Source of the DNA: Paracoccaceae bacterium
GTDB lineage: Bacteria > Pseudomonadota > Alphaproteobacteria > Rhodobacterales > Rhodobacteraceae
Direction of reading: 5' to 3'
Length of the DNA: 7,662 bases
Assembly (NCBI GenBank): GCA_024304875.1
Contig: JAMWZF010000142.1
Location: 1 to 7,662 of the forward strand
The notes beneath the pieces are model-generated. The model was not told the DNA's origin. It made no database searches and saw only the letters and a program-made list of their open reading frames with translations. Below, one piece after another: positions 1-5,401 of the stretch (positions are counted from its first letter, which is position 1; each line of letters begins with the position of its first letter). A program made the position numbers and the translations under genes.

Positions 1-1
1 C

Positions 2-130
2 GAGGTGGACAACGCCCCTGCGCACAACGCCTACCTTTCGGCCGGCTACGAAGAGCTGTCCCGCCGGCAGGGCATGGCGACCATGCGGCTGGACCTCGAC
101 GGGCGTCGGGAGGCGCGGTCCGGCCCGTAG
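2..130 (+). CDS. 3' end of a gene, possibly a GNAT-family N-acetyltransferase (partial)
   Basis: The window opens inside a plus-strand gene; reading from base 2 gives 42 residues ending at a TAG at 128-130. The tail begins EVDNAPAHNAYLSAGYEEL, which matches the usual last part of GNAT acetyltransferases: a polar strand end, then N-x2-A-x2-x-Y-x3-G-[FY], where the Tyr/Asn helix packs on acetyl-CoA. A further strand-like stretch (GMATMRLDL) and a charged tail follow. Only the end is visible, so neither substrate nor length can be judged. The assignment rests on one short motif and may be wrong; that this is coding sequence is somewhat safer, because the reading frame ends cleanly before an evident regulatory gap. 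Confidence 0.5.
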   Translation, partial: EVDNAPAHNAYLSAGYEELSRRQGMATMRLDLDGRREARSGP

Positions 131-207
131 TCTGCCGCAGGAACCGCGGGGCACGACGGGCGCTTGCGGCGGCCCGCCGGGGTCACGTTCGCGCCATCCA
201 CCCTGTT

Positions 208-225
208 AGCGCAACCGGTAGCGCT
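208..225. promoter_or_regulatory. 18-bp operator-like palindrome, LacI-family style
   Basis: AGCGCAACCGGTAGCGCT is symmetric about the central CC|GG: eight of nine base pairs match, and only the A/A pair at 213 and 220 fails. The hexamer TAGCGC also occurs as a direct repeat at 207-212 and 219-224, 12 bp apart. AGCGCT and ACCGGT cores with a central CpG are typical of LacI/GalR-family operators in alphaproteobacteria, so that family is the first guess. It lies about 130 bp upstream of the receptor gene and directly next to a possible -35 element, where bound repressor would block transcription. No regulator gene is visible in the window. Confidence 0.6.
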
Positions 226-253
226 TTGCCCTCTTGCCTCCCCGACCAATAGT
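226..253 (+). promoter_or_regulatory. Candidate sigma-70 type promoter for the TRAP operon
   Basis: TTGCCC (226-231) and AATAGT (248-253) are separated by 16 bp and sit immediately after the palindrome at 208-225. Both hexamers are imperfect matches to the consensus, and the call depends mainly on position. Transcription from here would give a leader of roughly 95-100 nt before the receptor start codon. Confidence 0.25.
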
Positions 254-278
254 CGCAACTCTGGACGACAGCTTTCCT

Positions 279-326
279 GCGCCCGTGGAGAGAGAGGGCG
301 CGACAGACGCCCGTGACGGGCGCGTC
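279..326 (+). other. Two consecutive GC-rich hairpins in the receptor leader
   Basis: GCGCCC (279-284) pairs with GGGCGC (296-301) across an 11-nt purine-rich loop. Next, CGCCC (308-312) pairs with GGGCG (318-322), and the stem extends by GA/TC (306-307 with 325-326) past a 2-nt bulge. Neither is followed by a T-tract. If transcription starts near 260, both would be in the 5' untranslated RNA, ending about 30 nt before the start codon. A role in mRNA stability or translation is possible but not shown; GC-rich DNA produces such stems by chance. Confidence 0.35.
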
Positions 327-345
327 CCCGGAAAGACTGTTTGAC

Positions 346-353
346 AAGGGAGA
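346..353 (+). promoter_or_regulatory. Ribosome binding site fixing the receptor start at 358
   Basis: AAGGGAGA lies 4 nt before the ATG at 358. The same frame can be extended back to a GTG at 313, but that GTG sits in a predicted hairpin, has no ribosome binding site and would put 15 extra residues before the signal peptide. An ATG at 353 is out of frame. Confidence 0.75.
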
Positions 354-357
354 TGAG

Positions 358-1353
358 ATGACGACCTACAAAGCACTCTTGACCGCCACCGCCGCCATCG
401 TCGTGACGGGCACCACCGCCTTCGCCGAGGCCCACGTGGACCGCAGCGACTGGCCGGAAAGCTTCACCGTCGGCACCGCCTCGCAGGGCGGCACCTACTT
501 CGCCTACGGCTCGGGCTGGGCGAACCTCGTGGCCGAGGAACTGGGCATCACCGGCGGCGGCGAAGTCACCGGCGGTCCGATGCAGAACATGGCGCTGGTC
601 CACACCGGCGAGGCCCAGTTCGGCATGACCACCATGGGGCCGGCGGCCGAATCCATCGCCGGCACCAACCCGATCGCCCCCGGCCTCGAGATGACCGGCG
701 CCTGCGCGATCTTCCCGATGTACCAGACGCCGTTCTCGATCACGACGCTGGCCTCCTCCGGCATCACCTCGATCTCGGAAATCCCGGACGGCGCGCGCAT
801 CGGCTTCGGCCCTGCGGGTTCGACCTCGGACACCTACTTCCCGGCCATGATGACCGAACTGGGGATCGAGTACGACCGCCGCAACGGCGGCTGGGACGAC
901 CTCGGCAGCCAGCTGCAGGACGGCCTTCTGGACGTGATCGCCTTCGCCGCCGGCGTGCCGGTGCCGGCGGTCAGCCAGCTCGAGGTGCAGACCGACATCA
1001 ACATCATCGAGTTCACCGAGGAGGAGCAGCAGCAGATCCTCGATGCCTTCCCGGTGTCGGACTTCGACATCTCCTCGGGCACCTACCAGACGCTCGAGGA
1101 AGACGCGAACTCGGTGGCGATGTGGAACTTCGCGATCGCCAACTGCGACCTGCCCGAGAGCTTCGTCTACGAGGTGGTCAACACGGTGATGTCCGACAAC
1201 GAGCGGATGGTCGGCATCCACGCCGCCGCCTCCGAGACGCTGCCCGAGAACTGGGACAAGAACAGCGTCATGATGTGGCACCCCGGCGCGGCGCGCTGGT
1301 TCACCGAGAATGCCGGCGCGGAGATCCCCGCCGACATGATCTACGGCGGCTGA
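358..1353 (+). CDS. TRAP transporter solute receptor, TAXI family
   Basis: This encodes a 331-residue periplasmic binding protein that would capture a solute and deliver it to the TRAP permease encoded next. Residues 1-23 form a Sec signal peptide: Lys5, a hydrophobic core (ALLTATAAIVVTG) and an AFA cleavage site before Glu24. The mature protein starts with the TAXI-family hallmark FTVGTASQGGTYFAYGSGWANLVAEEL, followed by the GPMQNMALVHTGEAQFGM segment. Later segments also fit the family: the GxARIGFGPAGSTSDTYFP stretch and the DLGSQLQDGLLDVIAFAAGVPVPAVSQLE stretch. The length is normal. Two cysteines, Cys116 and Cys263, could form a disulfide. The mature chain is rich in Asp and Glu, as is common in marine and salt-tolerant bacteria. 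Known TAXI receptors have been linked to glutamate or other carboxylates, but most are uncharacterised and the ligand here cannot be predicted. Receptor followed by fused permease is the standard order for this class. Confidence 0.95.
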   Translation: MTTYKALLTATAAIVVTGTTAFAEAHVDRSDWPESFTVGTASQGGTYFAYGSGWANLVAEELGITGGGEVTGGPMQNMALVHTGEAQFGMTTMGPAAESIAGTNPIAPGLEMTGACAIFPMYQTPFSITTLASSGITSISEIPDGARIGFGPAGSTSDTYFPAMMTELGIEYDRRNGGWDDLGSQLQDGLLDVIAFAAGVPVPAVSQLEVQTDINIIEFTEEEQQQILDAFPVSDFDISSGTYQTLEEDANSVAMWNFAIANCDLPESFVYEVVNTVMSDNERMVGIHAAASETLPENWDKNSVMMWHPGAARWFTENAGAEIPADMIYGG

Positions 1354-1372
1354 CCTGAGCCGTTGACGCGAC

Positions 1373-1406
1373 ACCGCCCGCCCGACGACAGCGTCCGGCG
1401 GGCGGT
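1373..1406 (+). promoter_or_regulatory. Strong intercistronic stem-loop between receptor and permease genes
   Basis: ACCGCCCGCCCGACG (1373-1387) pairs with CGTCCGGCGGGCGGT (1392-1406), leaving a 4-nt loop (ACAG, 1388-1391). Fourteen of the 15 pairs are Watson-Crick; the exception is C/C at 1383/1396. It begins 20 nt after the receptor stop codon and is followed by GGTTCC, not a T-run, so full intrinsic termination is unlikely. In transporter operons such structures often protect the 3' end of the binding-protein mRNA or cause partial termination, giving more receptor than permease. That role is an inference here. The remaining gap up to 1480 shows nothing else clear. Confidence 0.7.
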
Positions 1407-1495
1407 TCCACAGCAGGCCGCGCTTCGGGACGAGGGCGCCGGGCCGACACGGGCGAACCTTCCGCAGCGAAGGCGCCAGCAGGGGGGACAGAACC

Positions 1496-3784
1496 ATGGC
1501 AACCGAAGCCGACAAGCGCGCCGAGATGGACGAGCTCATCGGAGGTCCGATCCTCGCCGAGGGCGTGGACGAGGAACCCGTAGAGGCGAACCGGCGGCTG
1601 TTCGAGGGCTGGCGCTTCGCCGTGCTGGCCGGCATGTCGGCCTTCTACGCCTTCTTCCATCTCGCCGCCCTGAACGGCCTGTCGATCGAGCGCTGGACGG
1701 GCATCGAGATCCCGCTCCTGCCCAGCCTGCCGATCGAGACCTGGAACTTCCGCACCGTCCACATCGCCGGGGCGCTGATCCTCGGCTTCCTGCTCTTCGC
1801 GCCGTCGTTCTACATCGATGACCGCACCGCGAAGGACCGCCGCATCGTCAGCCTCGCGGCCCTTGTCCTGCTGATCCCCGCGCTGGTGGCGCTCGCCACC
1901 GCCATCGGCTTCATCTTCCAGATCAATTCGGGCGAGCTGCCGCAGATGGGCGGCCTGACCACCTGGGCCGCCTTCCCGGGGACCGAGATCTACGCCACCG
2001 AGATCTGGTGGTACGGGCTGCCGCTTCTGGTCGCCACCGGCGGCGGCATCGTCCTCGGCTGGTTCGAGGACCGGCCCCGCGACCGTTTCGCCGCCTCGGA
2101 CATCCTCTTGTCTGTCTGCGCCGTCGTCGTCGCGGTCTACCTCGTGACGATCTACGGCACCGCCGCGCGCAACTCGGTCGGCACGCCCTTCGTGCCCATC
2201 GGCGTCGCCTTCGCCGCCACCGCCGGCTCCGCCCTGATCCTGGAGCTGACCCGCCGGGTGGCGGGCATGGCGCTCGTCATCATCACCGGGGTCTTCCTCG
2301 TCTATACCTTCACCGCGCACCTGCTTCCCGGCATCCTCGCGGTGCAGACGCCCTATACCTGGCAGCGGTTCTTCGGGTTCCTCTACACCGACGCGGGCAT
2401 CCTCGGGCCGACGACGGCGGTCTCGTCCACCTACATCATCCTCTTCATCATCTTCGCGGCCTTCCTTCAGGCCTCGAAGGTGGGGGACTACTTCGTCAAC
2501 TTCGCCTTCGCCGCCGCCGGGCGCGCGCGCGGCGGGCCGGCCAAGGTGGCGATCTTCGCCTCGGGCCTCATGGGCATGATCAACGGCACCTCGGCGGGCA
2601 ACGTGGTGGCGACCGGCTCGCTGACCATCCCGCTGATGAAGAAGGTCGGCTACCACAAGAAGACCGCCGGCGCGGTCGAGGCCGCGGCCTCCACCGGCGG
2701 GCAGATCATGCCGCCGATCATGGGGGCAGGGGCCTTCATCATGGCCGAGATCACCGGCATCCCCTACACCGACATCGCCTTCGCCGCGATCATCCCGGCG
2801 GTGCTCTACTTCGTCTGCGTCTACTTCATGGTCGACCTCGAGGCGGCCAAGCTGGGCATGCGCGGCATGCGCGAGGACGAACTGCCGAAGTTCAAGGACA
2901 TGATCCGGCGGGTCTTCCTGTTCCTGCCCATCGTGATCCTGATCGCGGCGCTGTTCATGGGGTACTCCGTCATCAGGGCGGGCACCCTGGCGACCGTCAC
3001 CGCGGCGGTGGTCAGCTGGCTGACCCCGGTGCGGATGGGGCCACGGGCGATCGTGAAGGCCTTCGAGCTGGCCGGCATCATGTCGATCCAGATCATCGCC
3101 GTCTGCGCCTGCGCGGGCATCATCGTGGGGGTCATCTCGCTCACCGGGGTCGGCGCGCGGTTCTCCTCGCTCCTGCTCGACATCGCGAGCACCTCGCAGC
3201 TTCTGGCGCTGTTCTTCGCCATGTGCATCTCGATCCTGCTGGGGATGGGGATGCCGACGACGGCGGCCTACGCGGTCGCGGCCTCGGTCGTGGCACCGGG
3301 CCTCGTGCAACTGGGCATCCCGCAGCTGACGGCGCATTTCTTCGTCTTCTACTACGCGGTCCTCTCGGCCATCACGCCCCCCGTGGCGCTGGCGAGCTAC
3401 GCCGCGGCGGGCATCTCGGGCGCGAACGCGATGGAGACCTCGGTGGCCTCGTTCAAGATCGGCATCTCGGCCTTCATCGTGCCTTTCATGTTCTTCTACA
3501 ACGGCGCCCTCCTGATGGACGGCACCGCCGTCGAGGTCATCCGGGCCGCTCTCACCGCCTGCTTCGGGGTCTTCCTGCTCAGCTGCGGCGTGCAGGGCTG
3601 GTTCCTCGCGGGGCGGGTGGCCTGGTTCCTGCGCGTCGCGCTGATCGCGGCCGCGCTCTTCATGATCGAGGGCGGGCTGATCACCGACGCGATCGGCATC
3701 GGCCTGACCGTCGTCGTCTACCTCGTGCAGAAGCTGGTGCGGCCCTCGCCGGACACGCCGCTGGGCGTGCGCGGGGCGGACTGA
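1496..3784 (+). CDS. TRAP transporter fused permease, DctQM type with C-terminal DUF3394-like region
   Basis: This 762-residue inner-membrane protein combines the small (DctQ) and large (DctM) TRAP permease subunits in one chain, the usual partner of TAXI receptors. It would drive uptake with a sodium or proton gradient. Residues 1-40 are acidic and cytoplasmic. Membrane segments begin near 41-62, 83-103, 117-141 and 173-190 (DctQ-like part), then continue through many more in the DctM part. DctM signatures are clear: GMINGTSAGNVVATG near 360-374 with the following STGGQIMPPIMGAGAF stretch, and LGMGMPTTAAYAV near 582-594 with the later YYAVLSAITPPVALASYAA segment. These paired half-repeats bind substrate and ions in the elevator domain. 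From about residue 674 the chain resembles the hydrophobic DUF3394 tail seen in many fused TRAP permeases. AGGGGGG (1481-1487), 8 nt before the ATG, supports the start. No separate small-subunit gene is present or needed. Confidence 0.95.
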   Translation: MATEADKRAEMDELIGGPILAEGVDEEPVEANRRLFEGWRFAVLAGMSAFYAFFHLAALNGLSIERWTGIEIPLLPSLPIETWNFRTVHIAGALILGFLLFAPSFYIDDRTAKDRRIVSLAALVLLIPALVALATAIGFIFQINSGELPQMGGLTTWAAFPGTEIYATEIWWYGLPLLVATGGGIVLGWFEDRPRDRFAASDILLSVCAVVVAVYLVTIYGTAARNSVGTPFVPIGVAFAATAGSALILELTRRVAGMALVIITGVFLVYTFTAHLLPGILAVQTPYTWQRFFGFLYTDAGILGPTTAVSSTYIILFIIFAAFLQASKVGDYFVNFAFAAAGRARGGPAKVAIFASGLMGMINGTSAGNVVATGSLTIPLMKKVGYHKKTAGAVEAAASTGGQIMPPIMGAGAFIMAEITGIPYTDIAFAAIIPAVLYFVCVYFMVDLEAAKLGMRGMREDELPKFKDMIRRVFLFLPIVILIAALFMGYSVIRAGTLATVTAAVVSWLTPVRMGPRAIVKAFELAGIMSIQIIAVCACAGIIVGVISLTGVGARFSSLLLDIASTSQLLALFFAMCISILLGMGMPTTAAYAVAASVVAPGLVQLGIPQLTAHFFVFYYAVLSAITPPVALASYAAAGISGANAMETSVASFKIGISAFIVPFMFFYNGALLMDGTAVEVIRAALTACFGVFLLSCGVQGWFLAGRVAWFLRVALIAAALFMIEGGLITDAIGIGLTVVVYLVQKLVRPSPDTPLGVRGAD

Positions 3785-3794
3785 CGGTCCGCCC
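3774..3794. terminator. Stop-codon-spanning hairpin between convergent genes
   Basis: GGGCGGAC (3774-3781) is a perfect 8-bp inverted repeat of GTCCGCCC (3787-3794). The 5-nt loop TGACG contains the permease stop codon. A second, weaker stem (CTGGTC 3803-3808 with GACCAG 3814-3819) overlaps the stop codon of the opposing dehydrogenase gene. Neither has a T-tract on either strand. Because the genes converge with only 22 bp between them, these stems are the only visible candidates for stopping or protecting the two transcripts. Confidence 0.45.
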
Positions 3795-3806
3795 GGCCCG
3801 GCCTGG

Positions 3807-4550
3807 TCAGATCGACCAGCCGCCGTCGATTGCGAGGGCCTGGCCCGTGGTAAAGCCCGCCGCGTCGCCGGAGAGGTAGCAGACCAGCGCCGCGACCTCT
3901 TCCGGCGTGCCGAGCCGGCCCATCGGCTGGCGCGCCTTGAAGGCGGCGAGGGCGGCGTCGAAATCTCCCGTGGCGCGGAGGCGCTCCTCGAGCGACGGGC
4001 TTTGCACCGTGCCGGGGCAGATGGCGTTGCAGCGGATGCCCTGCTGCACGAAGTCGGCGGCGATGGATTTCGTCATCCCGATGATCGCCGCCTTCGAGGA
4101 AGCATAGGCGAACCGCCGCGGCGCGCCCTTCTGGCTCGACACGATCGAGGCGATGTTGACGATCGACCCCCCGCCTGCCGCCAGCATCCCCGGCAGCACC
4201 GCCCGGGTCACCCGGTACATGGCCTTGGCGTTCAGATCGAAGGACCGGTCCCAGGCCTCGTCGTCGCAATCGAGGATGGTCCCGTCGTGTACCCAGCCGG
4301 CACAATTGACGAGGATGTCGAAGCGGGGATGGGCCGCGGTCAGCTCCGCGATGGCGGCGGCGTCGAGCACGTCGAGTCGCCGACCCGTAACGCGATCCGA
4401 GGGTCCGGCCAGCGCGGCGATGGCGTCACCGTCGATGTCGGTCGCGACCACCTCCGCGCCCGCCGCGGCCAGGGCCAGGGCCGAGGCGCGGCCGATCCCG
4501 TTGGCGGCGGCGGTGACGAGGGCGGTCTTGCCTGCAAGCGTATGCATCAT
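3807..4550 (-). CDS. Classical short-chain dehydrogenase/reductase, resembling DHRS6 / 2-keto-3-deoxy-L-fuconate dehydrogenase
   Basis: This 247-residue soluble NAD-dependent oxidoreductase has a complete SDR core. The nucleotide-binding loop is TAAANGIG (13-20). Asp38 at the end of strand 2 favours NAD over NADP. NCAG (82-85) follows, and the catalytic set is Asn107, Ser135 (or Ser138), Tyr149 and Lys153, then CPGT (178-181). From memory of the families, the TAAAxGIG loop, the xDFxQQGIRCNxxCPGTVxxPSLxER block and the GRLGTPEEVAxLxxYLxxDxA..GGWS ending follow human DHRS6, a type 2 (R)-3-hydroxybutyrate dehydrogenase. They also fit bacterial 2-keto-3-deoxy-L-fuconate dehydrogenases. Arg146, Arg190 and Arg207 fall where DHRS6 has its carboxylate-binding arginines at a constant offset of two, so a hydroxy-acid or sugar-acid substrate is likely; which one is open. 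AAGGAG (4559-4564) lies 8 nt before the first ATG; a second ATG follows immediately. Confidence 0.93.
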   Translation of the reverse strand: MMHTLAGKTALVTAAANGIGRASALALAAAGAEVVATDIDGDAIAALAGPSDRVTGRRLDVLDAAAIAELTAAHPRFDILVNCAGWVHDGTILDCDDEAWDRSFDLNAKAMYRVTRAVLPGMLAAGGGSIVNIASIVSSQKGAPRRFAYASSKAAIIGMTKSIAADFVQQGIRCNAICPGTVQSPSLEERLRATGDFDAALAAFKARQPMGRLGTPEEVAALVCYLSGDAAGFTTGQALAIDGGWSI

Positions 4551-4591
4551 GTCTGTCTCTCCTTGTGCCGCGATTTCACCGTGCCGCCGCG

Positions 4592-4618
4592 CTGCCGTCC
4601 ACCGTCATCTGGCGGCAG
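4592..4618 (-). promoter_or_regulatory. Inverted repeat upstream of the dehydrogenase gene
   Basis: CTGCCG plus CCA (4592-4597 and 4599-4601) pairs with TGG plus CGGCAG (4610-4618). This gives nine base pairs with one bulged T and an 8-nt loop. It lies 42-68 bp upstream of the dehydrogenase start codon, where it could be an operator or a leader hairpin. Its left arm also forms a perfect 10-bp inverted repeat with 4665-4674, so two alternative pairings exist. Confidence 0.35.
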
Positions 4619-4729
4619 TCCCCCGTGGCTGCCGAAGCGTCTGGTTGACGGGGGAGCGGATGCAGGACGGCAGCACCGCGACGCTGGTCTTCAAGATGCC
4701 GCGCCCGCTACCTGCTGCAGCCGGTTCAG

Positions 4730-4752
4730 AAAAGCCGCGTTTTTCCCGCGGC
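4730..4752 (-). terminator. Intrinsic-terminator-like hairpin on the minus strand
   Basis: On the minus strand GCCGCG pairs with CGCGGC across a 7-nt loop (GGAAAAA), and the stem is followed directly by TTTTCT. This is the arrangement of a short Rho-independent terminator. It lies about 180 bp upstream of the dehydrogenase start and points toward it. It could stop a minus-strand leader or small RNA, or antisense transcription leaving the molybdenum hydroxylase promoter. The stem is only 6 bp, so strength is uncertain. Confidence 0.4.
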
Positions 4753-4764
4753 CCGAGGTCATAG

Positions 4765-4814
4765 GCACCGCCGGTCCGTGCCTCCCTGCGGCCCGGCGGC
4801 GCACTGCCGGTCCG
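4765..4814. repeat. 14-bp direct repeat, two copies 36 bp apart
   Basis: GCACCGCCGGTCCG (4765-4778) and GCACTGCCGGTCCG (4801-4814) differ at one base. Both lie upstream of the candidate promoter of the molybdenum hydroxylase genes. They may be paired binding sites for a regulator, though GC-rich sequence makes chance repeats of this length less surprising. Confidence 0.4.
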
Positions 4815-4821
4815 GTCCGGC
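4806..4821. promoter_or_regulatory. 16-bp imperfect palindrome upstream of the hydroxylase promoter
   Basis: GCCGGTCCGGTCCGGC matches its reverse complement at 14 of 16 positions; only the symmetric T/T pair fails. It overlaps the second copy of the 14-bp direct repeat and ends 11 bp before the candidate -35. That is a plausible operator position. Confidence 0.35.
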
Positions 4822-4832
4822 GAAAAACGTGA

Positions 4833-4862
4833 TTGTTCCTGCGCGGCGTTTCCGGGTTAGGC
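4833..4862 (+). promoter_or_regulatory. Candidate promoter for the molybdenum hydroxylase operon
   Basis: TTGTTC (4833-4838) and TTAGGC (4857-4862) are spaced by 18 bp. TTAGGCT-like -10 elements are seen upstream of many alphaproteobacterial genes. Transcription would start near 4869, giving a leader of about 65 nt. This is the most AT-rich part of the intergenic region, which supports the placement. Confidence 0.35.
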
Positions 4863-4934
4863 TGGTGACAGAACCGCAGGACGTGACGGGCCGCCGCGCC
4901 CCGAGACACGCCGCACCATTCCAGGGAGGACACC

Positions 4935-5387
4935 ATGCCAACACTCACCGTGAACGGAACGACTCACGAGGTCGACGCAGAGCCGGATACCCCGCTGCTC
5001 TGGGTCATCCGCGAGCAGGTCGGCCTCACCGGCACCAAGTACGGCTGCGGCATCGCGGCCTGCGGCGCCTGCACCGTCCACATCGGCGGCATCCCCACCC
5101 GGTCCTGCCAGGTCCAGCTTCAGGACATCGCCGAGGGCGAGGAGATCACGACGATCGAGGGCCTGTCCCCCGACCGCTCCCACCCGATCCAGCAGGCCTG
5201 GATCGAGCTGGACGTGCCCCAGTGCGGCTACTGCCAGTCCGGCCAGATCATGGCCGCCGCCGCACTCCTCCGCGACGTGCCCGAGCCGACGGACGACGAC
5301 ATCCGCTCGGCCATGAGCAACCTGTGCCGCTGCGGCACCTACAATCGCATCAAGGCGGGCATCAAGCGCGCCGCAGAGCTGAGCTGA
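4935..5387 (+). CDS. (2Fe-2S)-binding subunit of a molybdenum hydroxylase, IorA-like
   Basis: This 150-residue small subunit carries electrons from the molybdenum centre of the partner encoded next. Residues 1-75 are a plant-ferredoxin fold holding one [2Fe-2S] cluster through Cys38, Cys43, Cys46 and Cys58 (CGIAACGAC plus SCQ). Residues 76-150 are the helical domain for the second cluster, through Cys97 and Cys100 (CGYC) and Cys131 and Cys133 (CRC). All eight ligands are present. The length and the NLCRCGTYNRI ending are typical of IorA, the small subunit of isoquinoline 1-oxidoreductase, and of related aldehyde oxidoreductases. It has no export signal of its own, so it probably crosses the membrane folded, bound to the Tat-carrying large subunit. 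AGGGAGGA (4923-4930) sets the start. Its TGA overlaps the first base of the next gene's ribosome binding site, suggesting coupled translation. Actual substrate unknown. Confidence 0.96.
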   Translation: MPTLTVNGTTHEVDAEPDTPLLWVIREQVGLTGTKYGCGIAACGACTVHIGGIPTRSCQVQLQDIAEGEEITTIEGLSPDRSHPIQQAWIELDVPQCGYCQSGQIMAAAALLRDVPEPTDDDIRSAMSNLCRCGTYNRIKAGIKRAAELS

Positions 5388-5401
5388 AGGGGGACGAGAC
5401 A

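Larger units (their letters stand above)
4551..4934. other. 384-bp divergent intergenic region, repeat-rich and without a credible gene
   Basis: This region separates the minus-strand dehydrogenase from the plus-strand molybdenum hydroxylase genes and must hold both promoters. It contains five copies of the hexamer CTGCCG or its complement, starting at 4592, 4613, 4629, 4668 and 4804. It also holds a perfect 10-bp inverted repeat (4591-4600 with 4665-4674), a minus-strand terminator-like hairpin, a direct repeat and a short palindrome. Open frames that cross it give Arg/Gly/Pro-rich products with no recognisable domain. I found no convincing -35/-10 pair for the dehydrogenase. Confidence 0.6.

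Noticed and set aside
131..180. GC-rich inverted stretches after the first partial gene, considered as a terminator
   Set aside because: The clearest arms are nearly contiguous (loop of about one base) and no T-tract follows, so no reliable hairpin can be claimed.
341..346. Perfect TTGACA hexamer just before the receptor gene
   Set aside because: A promoter here would need its -10 inside the receptor coding sequence; the nearest candidate is too far (20 bp) and poor. It probably overlaps the ribosome binding region by chance.
313..357. Extended receptor start at the GTG of 313
   Set aside because: It would add 15 residues before a normal signal peptide, has no ribosome binding site and lies in a predicted stem. 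The ATG at 358 has a good site.
46..1635. A 529-codon minus-strand open frame across the receptor gene and its leader
   Set aside because: It spans a coding region and two regulatory gaps without interruption, has biased composition and no recognisable domain, and overlaps the well-supported receptor gene.
1301..3337. A 678-codon minus-strand open frame opposite the permease gene
   Set aside because: Its product is dominated by Arg, Asp, Gly and His with no domain or membrane segment. It is the expected antisense shadow of a GC-rich gene whose plus-strand product is clearly a TRAP permease.
2008..3879. A 623-codon plus-strand frame overlapping the permease gene
   Set aside because: Arg/His/Gly-rich frameshifted reading of the permease gene, with no family features.
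4691..4948. An 85-codon minus-strand open frame in the divergent intergenic region
   Set aside because: No convincing ribosome binding site and no recognisable motif. It overlaps the start of the small subunit gene and runs through the terminator-like hairpin near its end.
4778..5401. Upstream extension of the large-subunit frame, which stays open back to 4778
   Set aside because: It would overlap the whole small-subunit gene in another frame with Arg/His/Gly-rich nonsense. The start at 5402 has a ribosome binding site and begins a perfect Tat signal peptide.
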